From contig NZ_JAAUWV010000003.1 in the NCBI RefSeq assembly GCF_014694405.1, positions 62,001 through 126,000 of the forward strand: 64,000 nucleotides of DNA, in the 5' to 3' direction. Origin of the DNA: Pseudoalteromonas sp. S16_S37 (lineage in GTDB: Bacteria; Pseudomonadota; Gammaproteobacteria; Enterobacterales; Alteromonadaceae). Shown here piece by piece: positions 58,524 through 64,000 of this stretch. Made by a program: the position numbers and the translations under genes. Positions within the stretch are counted from its first letter, which is position 1, and each line of letters opens with the position of its first letter. A model generated the notes under the pieces. The model did not search any database and was not told the DNA's origin. It worked only from the letters and a program-made list of their open reading frames with translations.

Positions 58524-59471
58524 TCAAACGACGATGTTATTGGCGCGGCCCTGATAAAAGTGCTCGATATTTTGTGCAATATGCGCCACTAATCTTGCTA
58601 TGGACTCTTTACTTGCCCAGGCGATATGTGGCGTCAGTAATAGGTTATCCCCTTCGTAAGCTAGTAAAGGGTTATTATTTTGTGCGGGCTCAGATGATAA
58701 AACATCAACGGCAGCACCGGCTATTTGAGCATTTTCTAATGCGTTAACCAGTGCTTGCTCATTCACTATGCCGCCACGTGCAGTATTTATGAGCACTGCT
58801 GTTGACTTTAGTAGCGACAACGCTGCTTGATCAAAGAGATCGGCCGTGTTTTCATTTAAAGGGCAGTGGATTGATACTATATCAGCGATTTTAAGTGCTT
58901 CTTCAAATGATGTACGTCCTTGTCGTATTGTGTTGCTGTGTTTATGTTCAGCAATAATTACGTTAGCACCAAAGGCACGAGCAACATTTGCAACAGCTTG
59001 CCCCAGTGTGCCATAGCCCACGATAACAAACTGTTTGCCAGCTATTTCGGTTATGCCGTGGTCTAATCGACAGAACATATCGCTTTGTTGCCATAGGCCC
59101 TGCGCACAATCGTTGATATAGCGATGCACATTTCCTAATAAGTTTCCTAGTAGCGTAAAAGTATGTTGCACCACTGATGGAGTTGAATATCCTGCAACGT
59201 TAGTCACTGTGATACCTTTGCGCTTCGCTTCATTGAGATCAATATTATTAGTTCCCGTTGCGGCTACGCAGATTAACTTTAAATTGGGTAGTTGGCTGAG
59301 CACATTGGCATCTAAAACAACTTTATTGGTAATAACAACCTCAGCATGTTGGCAACGCTCTACAACTTGTGAAGAAAGCGTGTTGCCATACACGGTGAGT
59401 TGGCCAAGGTTATAAAGTGCAGAAAGTGAAGTGTTCGCAAGGGTGTGTGCATCAAGTAGTACGATGTTCAT
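58524..59471 (-). CDS. D-2-hydroxyacid dehydrogenase (HprA-like)
   Basis: 315 residues. NAD-binding motif VIVGYGTLGQAVANVARAFG (~145-165); catalytic Arg in LINTARGGIVNEQALV, Glu in DVLSSEPAQNNNPLL and His in LLLTPHIAWASKESI. Substrate side includes ICVAATGTNNIDLNEAKRKG. Relatives reduce hydroxypyruvate or glyoxylate; which is used here cannot be told. GGAAAAC precedes the ATG. Divergent from the MerR regulator. Confidence 0.9.
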   Translation of the reverse strand: MNIVLLDAHTLANTSLSALYNLGQLTVYGNTLSSQVVERCQHAEVVITNKVVLDANVLSQLPNLKLICVAATGTNNIDLNEAKRKGITVTNVAGYSTPSVVQHTFTLLGNLLGNVHRYINDCAQGLWQQSDMFCRLDHGITEIAGKQFVIVGYGTLGQAVANVARAFGANVIIAEHKHSNTIRQGRTSFEEALKIADIVSIHCPLNENTADLFDQAALSLLKSTAVLINTARGGIVNEQALVNALENAQIAGAAVDVLSSEPAQNNNPLLAYEGDNLLLTPHIAWASKESIARLVAHIAQNIEHFYQGRANNIVV

Positions 59472-59491
59472 AGTTTTCCAAAAAAAAATTC

Positions 59492-59523
59492 TTGACCTTG
59501 GTGTTAACTCTAAGGTTTATACT
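59492..59523 (+). promoter_or_regulatory. MerR-type promoter/operator with 20-bp spacer
   Basis: A -35 TTGACC (59492-59497) and -10 TATACT (59518-59523) are separated by 20 bp. A dyad ACCTT (59495-59499) / AAGGT (59512-59516) is centred exactly on GTTAAC (59503-59508). Overlong spacing plus a central dyad is the hallmark of metal-responsive MerR/ZntR promoters. Confidence 0.8.
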
Positions 59524-59548
59524 TTGTCATAGAATAAAGGAGACAAAG

Positions 59549-59962
59549 ATGAAAATCGGCGAGTTGGCTAAGTCATTAGGTGTATCCACAGACACGCTAC
59601 GATACTATGAACAGCATAAACTGTTAACCCCTAGTGCCAGAAGTGAATCGGGTTACCGCGTTTACACGCAACAACAGCTGCGGCAAATGCAGTTTATTTT
59701 GCGTGCGAAAGAGGTGGGGTTTAGTCTCAAAGAAGTTCAGGAGCTGTTGCAGATCCAAATTGAAAAACATCAGCACAGTTGTGAGGAAGTCAAAGAGATC
59801 ACTATACAAAAGCTTCATTTAGTTAGAACTCGTATTGAGGAGTTGCAACGATTTGAACAATCTTTATCTAAATTAGCGCAGCGTTGCTGTGGTGGACCAG
59901 AAAGTGCTGATTTTTGCTCAATTTTAACCGCTTTGGAGGACGTTGATGGAACTTGTAACTAA
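59549..59962 (+). CDS. MerR family metal-responsive regulator (ZntR-like)
   Basis: 137 residues from ATG 59549 (AAAGGAG upstream). The MerR winged HTH IGELAKSLGVSTDTLRYYEQ is followed by GYRVYTQQQLRQMQFILRAK, a long dimerisation helix, and a C-terminal metal loop with Cys residues (HSCEEVKEI and QRCCGGPESADFCSI). CC and a nearby Cys fit a zinc or other divalent-metal sensor like ZntR. Its 3' end overlaps the metal permease by 17 bp and its own promoter is of MerR type, so the operon is probably autoregulated. Confidence 0.88.
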   Translation: MKIGELAKSLGVSTDTLRYYEQHKLLTPSARSESGYRVYTQQQLRQMQFILRAKEVGFSLKEVQELLQIQIEKHQHSCEEVKEITIQKLHLVRTRIEELQRFEQSLSKLAQRCCGGPESADFCSILTALEDVDGTCN

Positions 59963-61238
59963 TTTTTGGCAGCTGTTTTTGCTATCAGCGCCTTGGCTTA
60001 TGCTTGGCTTACTGCTTGCGGGTTTACTCAATGTATTTATCGCAAAAGACTTTTTACAGAGGCATTTAGGTCAAGAAGGGTTGTGGACAACAATTAAAGC
60101 TGCGCTGATAGGCGCTCCTATGCCCCTGTGCTCATGCGGTGTTATCCCTGCTGCGATTGGCTTAAGAAGAGCTGGGGGGTCAAAAAGTGCCACCACCGCA
60201 TTTTTAGTTTCTACACCAGAAACAGGGGTTGACTCTATTTCTGTTTCATATGTATTGCTAGGTCCCTTTATGGCGGTGATAAGGCCAATAGCGGCAGTGA
60301 GCAGCGCTATTGTTGCGGGTGTGCTTGTTGGCAGAGATAACCACCATGAACAAGACAAAGATCAGCACAGTGCTGCCAACGAGAAAACGTGTGCGAGTAA
60401 ACCGTCACAGGCCAATATGGTGAAGCAAAGTTGTTGTAGCTCGGACGTTGCGCCAGCAGCATTGAAGGCTAGCTGTTGTGACGATAAAGCAGTGAATAAT
60501 GAAGTCAGTTCTAGTTGTTGTAGCTCGGACGTTACGCCAGCAGCATCGAACACCAGCTGTTGTGACGACAAACCAGTCGATAATAAGGCCAGTTCTAGTT
60601 GTTGCAGTGCAGAGCAAGTGCTACATCAAGATATCGGTGATAGCTGTTGTGCTACTGAGTCTAAGCATGCAACACCAACGATGAGTAATAAGATTGTTCA
60701 AGCAATTAAGTTCAGCAGCAATAAGTTGCTTTCAGATACCATGGTTTGGTTAATGATTGGATTATTCTTTGCAGCACTTGTACAAACCTATGTACCTACA
60801 TCATTTTTGAGCGAATGGGGCAGTGGAGTGTTAGCCATGCTGGTTGTCATTTTGATTAGTATTCCTATGTATATTTGCGCAACGGCATCAACGCCTATAG
60901 CTGCGGGGCTGTTAATGGCTGGCGTGTCACCAGGAGCTGTGTTGGTGTTTATGCTGGCAGGACCTGCAACTAACATAGCGACACTTGGTGTGGTGGGTAA
61001 AGAGTTGGGTAGACGAGCTGTTGCTGCTTATTTGGGAGCAGTCATTGGTGTGGCGATTTTGTTCGGCTTTTTGACCGATTTTTTGGTGGCTGAATTTGGC
61101 TTTTCGGTAGAGCCAATGCATCAAATGCAACATGAAGTATTACCGCAATGGTTTACATTGCTGTGTGCTTGGGTGTTATTGGCATTGATGGCTCGCTTAG
61201 TTTTCTTAGCCGCTTGGCAGAAAGTGGCGAATAAATAA
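59946..61238 (+). CDS. SO_0444 family Cu/Zn efflux permease with Cys-rich repeats
   Basis: 430 residues from ATG 59946 (GGAGGA 5 nt upstream). Two blocks of hydrophobic helices (~1-125 and ~255-430) hold permease motifs PMPLCSCGVIPAAIGLRRAG, STPETGVDSISVSYVLLGPF and MYICATASTPIAAGLLMAGV. They flank a ~110-residue hydrophilic insert with repeated CC pairs (SSCCSSD, SCCDDK, SSCCSAE, DSCCATE). The family exports copper or zinc; the CC-rich loop probably binds the metal. Co-transcribed with the ZntR-like gene. Confidence 0.85.
   Translation: MELVTNFWQLFLLSAPWLMLGLLLAGLLNVFIAKDFLQRHLGQEGLWTTIKAALIGAPMPLCSCGVIPAAIGLRRAGGSKSATTAFLVSTPETGVDSISVSYVLLGPFMAVIRPIAAVSSAIVAGVLVGRDNHHEQDKDQHSAANEKTCASKPSQANMVKQSCCSSDVAPAALKASCCDDKAVNNEVSSSCCSSDVTPAASNTSCCDDKPVDNKASSSCCSAEQVLHQDIGDSCCATESKHATPTMSNKIVQAIKFSSNKLLSDTMVWLMIGLFFAALVQTYVPTSFLSEWGSGVLAMLVVILISIPMYICATASTPIAAGLLMAGVSPGAVLVFMLAGPATNIATLGVVGKELGRRAVAAYLGAVIGVAILFGFLTDFLVAEFGFSVEPMHQMQHEVLPQWFTLLCAWVLLALMARLVFLAAWQKVANK
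60429..60596 (+). repeat. 84-bp tandem repeat encoding the Cys-rich loop
   Basis: Two full units (60429-60512 and 60513-60596) and a partial third starting at 60597. Each 28-residue unit carries two CC pairs separated by about 13 residues. DNA identity between units is high at the ends (AGTTGTTGTAGCTCGGACGT). Confidence 0.8.
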
Positions 61239-61337
61239 CAAAGTGGGTACTTGCAAAGGTGGTCAGACTTGATAATCTTGGCTTCCCAATGATAAGCGCG
61301 ATAAAATACCGCGCTTTGATGTTTAATCCTAAGATAA

Positions 61338-62447
61338 ATGAGTAGTTTAGTGGATAAGTACGCACAAATAAGACCATACAACGATGATGAAGTACCCGCA
61401 GCTCTTCGGCGTTTACTTGCCGACAATGACTTTATAGATGTTATTGCAAAGTACAATTTGCCTGCTTGGTTGAGTCGCTGGTCAGTGCTTGCCAGACCTT
61501 TAGTCCGTGCGAGATTGCGCGTTAAGTGGGGAAGCTTTACTACAGTAGAGCAGGTTCAACACGAAGTCGCTCATTATCTTCAAATACTTATTAACAATAC
61601 GACCTCTAAGGTAACTTACTCAGGTTTAGATAAACTTGATAAAGAGGGTGCTTACTTATTTATCTCTAACCATAGAGATATCGTATTAGATCCCGCTTTG
61701 ATGAACTGGGGTTTACATCAACATAAGATGAACACTGTACGTATTGCAATTGGCGATAACTTATTACAGGTTCCATACATAACTGAATTGATGCGTTTGA
61801 ATAAGAGCTTTATTGTAAAACGCTCTGCCAAAGCACCTAAAGAAATGCTAAAGGCGTTAACTGAGCTTTCTAGCTATATCTACGACTCGTTGCAATCGGG
61901 TCATTCAATTTGGATTGCGCAAAAAGAAGGCCGAGCAAAAGATGGGATTGATCAAACCGATCCAGCCTTACTGAAAATGCTGCAGTTGCAAGGCCGTAAG
62001 TTAAAAATGCCATTAGATGAGTATGTTCGTACCTTAAAAATCGTGCCGGTTTCCATTTCTTATCAATACGAACCTTGTGCTGTCGCTAAAGCTAAAGAGC
62101 TTGTTCATAAGCGAGAATTCGGTGCTTACGTAAAAGCACAAGGTGAAGACATTGAAAGCATTGTTGAGGGGATCCGCTCAGATAAAGGGCATGTGCACAT
62201 TGCGTTTGGTCAGCCAATTACAGACAATTGTGAGACGCCTGAGCAGCTAGCACAAAGCATAGATCAGCAAATATTGGGTCAATACTACTTACACCCCAGT
62301 AACTATATCGCTGCAGGCGAGTGCAGCAAAGCAAGCACTCAAGAGCAGCAAGATTTTTTACAGTGGCTAGAAAGTGTGCCACAAGAGCTTAAGTCTCAGG
62401 TGCTTGCCATTTATGCAGAGCCGCTGAAAAGAAAATTAGTCCCTTAA
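61338..62447 (+). CDS. 1-acylglycerol-3-phosphate O-acyltransferase family protein
   Basis: 369 residues. The PlsC motif is FISNHRDIVLDPALMN (NHxxxxD), with FIVKRSAKAPKEMLK and WIAQKEGRAKDGIDQTDPAL as further acyltransferase blocks and IVPVSISYQYEPC later. It is longer than typical PlsC and resembles the ~370-residue proteins annotated as 1-acyl-sn-glycerol-3-phosphate acyltransferases in Alteromonadales. Probably peripheral membrane. The second PlsC-like gene of the window (other at 42932). Confidence 0.85.
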   Translation: MSSLVDKYAQIRPYNDDEVPAALRRLLADNDFIDVIAKYNLPAWLSRWSVLARPLVRARLRVKWGSFTTVEQVQHEVAHYLQILINNTTSKVTYSGLDKLDKEGAYLFISNHRDIVLDPALMNWGLHQHKMNTVRIAIGDNLLQVPYITELMRLNKSFIVKRSAKAPKEMLKALTELSSYIYDSLQSGHSIWIAQKEGRAKDGIDQTDPALLKMLQLQGRKLKMPLDEYVRTLKIVPVSISYQYEPCAVAKAKELVHKREFGAYVKAQGEDIESIVEGIRSDKGHVHIAFGQPITDNCETPEQLAQSIDQQILGQYYLHPSNYIAAGECSKASTQEQQDFLQWLESVPQELKSQVLAIYAEPLKRKLVP

Positions 62448-62473
62448 GCGAGCGCTAAATTATTTGATGATTG

Positions 62474-62503
62474 AAAACCACTCAACTTTTGAGTGGTTTT
62501 TTG
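62474..62503 (+). terminator. Terminator after the acyltransferase
   Basis: AAAACCACTCA (62474-62484) pairs with TGAGTGGTTTT (62490-62500) around a 5-nt loop and continues as TTTTT. Confidence 0.88.
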
Positions 62504-62561
62504 TTTGCTATTTGTCCATTAAAGCAAGTTATACTGGCATTAGTTGAGTGAAGTGGGCACT

Positions 62562-62810
62562 ATGGAACAGATAGAGATTTTTGAGATCCCCAGTCCATGT
62601 AAGGGGATCTGCCAAGTAAATAATCGAGGTTATTGTAAAGGATGCTATCGCAGCCGTGAGGAGCGCTTTGCTTGGAATAACCTAAGCAATGCGCAAAAGC
62701 GCAAAGTCATCGCTCTATGTCAGCAGCGTTATAAGCGCTATATAGCTAATAAGAACAAACAAGATGAGCAAAAGAGTCAACAAGACGACCAGCAGTCTTT
62801 GGATTTTTAA
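62562..62810 (+). CDS. DUF1289 small Cys-motif protein
   Basis: 82 residues from ATG 62562; a TTG at 62544 would add six. SPCKGICQVNNRGYCKGCYR is the DUF1289 signature (C-x3-C...C-x2-C), followed by EERFAWNNLSNAQKRKVI. The four Cys probably bind a metal. The tail is rich in Lys/Gln/Asp. Function unknown. Confidence 0.85.
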   Translation: MEQIEIFEIPSPCKGICQVNNRGYCKGCYRSREERFAWNNLSNAQKRKVIALCQQRYKRYIANKNKQDEQKSQQDDQQSLDF

Positions 62811-62897
62811 ACTCACTGAGCGCAAAGCTTAATGGCAATAATTAAAGGTGTGATACACTTAAAAACCTTTAATTTGAAGCAATGATGTGAATAAGCT

Positions 62898-63104
62898 ATG
62901 AGTTTTAACTTGTGTAAATTACCAAGACAAGAAAAGTATCAAATTCAATTAGATTATGAAGCTTCGTTTTGGGCCTATCAAATTAAGCGCTCTAAAAATA
63001 CCCGCGAAGCTGTTTATGAAGCGATAAATAATCGTCCCCAATCAGAACAAGATACTTTGAAACAGCGTTTTGAATATTACCTAAGCATTATGCTTGCCGG
63101 TTAA
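62898..63104 (+). CDS. DUF3283 small protein
   Basis: 68 residues. FNLCKLPRQEKYQIQLDYEA, then SFWAYQIKRSKNTREAVYEA, matches the DUF3283 family of Vibrio and Alteromonadales, a small cytoplasmic protein of unknown function. Immediately upstream of the GNAT gene and probably co-transcribed with it. Confidence 0.75.
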   Translation: MSFNLCKLPRQEKYQIQLDYEASFWAYQIKRSKNTREAVYEAINNRPQSEQDTLKQRFEYYLSIMLAG

Positions 63105-63105
63105 A

Positions 63106-63507
63106 GTGCAAATTGTTCAGCTTAATGCTATCTCAACGCCACTCATTAATAAGTTTTATAAACAACATCGAGGGCGTGGACGAGCAAACAAGCAAGACCA
63201 AAATTGGGTTGTGAAGGACCCTGAAATCATCGCTGCGTGTCGCATACAAGATGTTGAAGGGGAGTTATTTTTGTCATCAGTGTTAGTTGCCCCCGAGTAT
63301 CGAGGCAAAGGCATCGCGCGTGCTTTATTAGCCCATGTGTTTGTTCAGCAAAACAGTGTGATATACACCTTTGCTTATCGACACTTAAGTCAATTTTATC
63401 GGCAGATGGGGTTTTGTGAGTCCACGTTACCGTTGCAGTTACAGCCATATTTCAACAGTTATGTTGCGCAAAAGCGCGATATTGTGGCAATGTGTTTACC
63501 TAAGTAA
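63106..63507 (+). CDS. GNAT family N-acetyltransferase
   Basis: 133 residues from GTG 63106, or 137 from TTG 63094, which would overlap DUF3283; neither has a strong ribosome-binding site. The acetyl-CoA motif is VLVAPEYRGKGIARALLAHV, with LSQFYRQMGF as motif B. KQHRGRGRANKQDQNWVV near the start is basic. Substrate unknown. Likely in a two-gene unit with DUF3283. Confidence 0.8.
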   Translation: MQIVQLNAISTPLINKFYKQHRGRGRANKQDQNWVVKDPEIIAACRIQDVEGELFLSSVLVAPEYRGKGIARALLAHVFVQQNSVIYTFAYRHLSQFYRQMGFCESTLPLQLQPYFNSYVAQKRDIVAMCLPK

Positions 63508-63524
63508 TGTAAGTTATAAGACGT

Positions 63525-64000
63525 ATGCAAAATATTTTCTCAAAGCTCATAGTACTGCTTTTTTCATTTATCGTCTGCTCTAGCGCCAACATATCGCATG
63601 CGTCGCAAATCATCCGTTTATCTCCTGCAGAAGGTTTATCTCAAAGCTACGTAAACACCTTGATGTTTGATAAAAAAGGCTTTTTATGGCTTGCAACTGA
63701 AGGGGGATTAAACCGTTACGACGGTTACCAAGTGCTGACGGTAAAGGGGCCACAAGGCGTGCTTGATGAGGAGATGATAGATGCAATGTATCAAGACCCT
63801 CAGGGCCGCATCTGGATAACATCGCGTTCATTTGGTTTATATAGTTACGACCCACAAAGAGATACTTTTAGAAAATACATGAGTTTACCTCGCAGTGAAG
63901 AAGAGTCTTTACAGTTTGGTGTCAATTCAATGCTCTCGAAAAATGCTGATCAATTATGGTTGGCCCGTGGTGATAATGTATCGTTACTTGATATCAAGAC
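63525..64000 (+). CDS. Two-component regulator propeller (Reg_prop) sensor protein, N-terminal part
   Basis: ATG 63525, open to the window edge (158 codons). A signal peptide (IVLLFSFIVCSSANISHASQ) is followed by LSPAEGLSQSYVNTLMFDKK and repeated propeller blades GFLWLATEGGLNRYDGY, GRIWITSRSFGLYSYDP and DQLWLARGDNVSLLD. This is the periplasmic Reg_prop sensor found in front of histidine kinases or diguanylate cyclases; the output domain lies outside the window. Confidence 0.82.
   Translation, partial: MQNIFSKLIVLLFSFIVCSSANISHASQIIRLSPAEGLSQSYVNTLMFDKKGFLWLATEGGLNRYDGYQVLTVKGPQGVLDEEMIDAMYQDPQGRIWITSRSFGLYSYDPQRDTFRKYMSLPRSEEESLQFGVNSMLSKNADQLWLARGDNVSLLDIK

Noticed and set aside
1..64000. 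CRISPR array, rRNA or tRNA genes, IS elements
   Set aside because: No spaced direct repeats of CRISPR type, no rRNA or tRNA motif and no transposase-like protein were found by reading both strands.

Overview
The window reads as a chromosomal segment of a marine gammaproteobacterium of the order Alteromonadales, most likely Pseudoalteromonas or a close relative. This rests on moderate-to-low GC, the RapA, PhoH, RluA, ArfA, DUF3192, DUF3283 and DUF1289 set, two secreted subtilases (one with PA, PKD and chitin-binding-like modules), CadC-type membrane regulators, TonB receptors and an SO_0444-type metal permease. No rRNA, tRNA, CRISPR array, integrase, transposase or phage structural gene is visible. 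Both window ends cut through genes: an acyltransferase-3 membrane protein on the left and a Reg_prop sensor on the right.

Region by region. 1-5.5 kb: LytTR regulator, a SatD/DUF3307 pair with a phased operator array, a YciI/HxlR divergent pair, an alpha/beta hydrolase, and the ribosome-rescue gene arfA with a hairpin over its stop codon. 5.5-12 kb: RND efflux pump and adaptor, divergent from a CadC-like membrane regulator across a nested palindrome. 12-15.4 kb: pnuC, a YjbR protein, an S41 peptidase remnant, ibpA with a sigma-32-like promoter and a ROSE-like RNA thermometer, and a bile-acid/sodium symporter homologue. 15.4-23.6 kb: TonB receptor, AraC-type membrane regulator, small membrane and periplasmic proteins, and a second CadC-like regulator with a helical-repeat sensor region.

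24-31.7 kb is the accessory part. It holds an M43-like lipoprotein with a broken zinc motif, a decayed peptidase, an unrecognised 890-residue exported protein in an apparent operon with an exported deaminase-fold protein (HAE...CPNC intact), a small orphan protein, and a stand-alone Mrr-like PD-(D/E)XK nuclease bracketed by inverted REP-like palindromes. 31.7-39 kb: GNAT, RidA, a diheme peroxidase-like protein, a zinc phospholipase-C-like protein, a DUF1624 membrane protein and a STAS-like protein. 39-48 kb: subtilase preceded by a 12-bp minisatellite, exported amidohydrolase, acyltransferase, a divergent XRE/S24 repressor pair, a second subtilase and an exported M20 hydrolase. 48-64 kb is mostly conserved chromosome: rluA, rapA, phoH, a hybrid kinase with a degenerate-GGDEF partner, DUF3192 lipoprotein, D-2-hydroxyacid dehydrogenase, MerR regulator plus Cys-rich Cu/Zn permease, acyltransferase, DUF1289, DUF3283 and GNAT.

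The best candidate for something undescribed is the 26.2-30.3 kb exported-protein/deaminase locus with its structured leader. Next come the Mrr-like nuclease between REP palindromes and the 28-bp-phased operator array upstream of satD. All functional calls are from reading motifs by eye; no database search was run.
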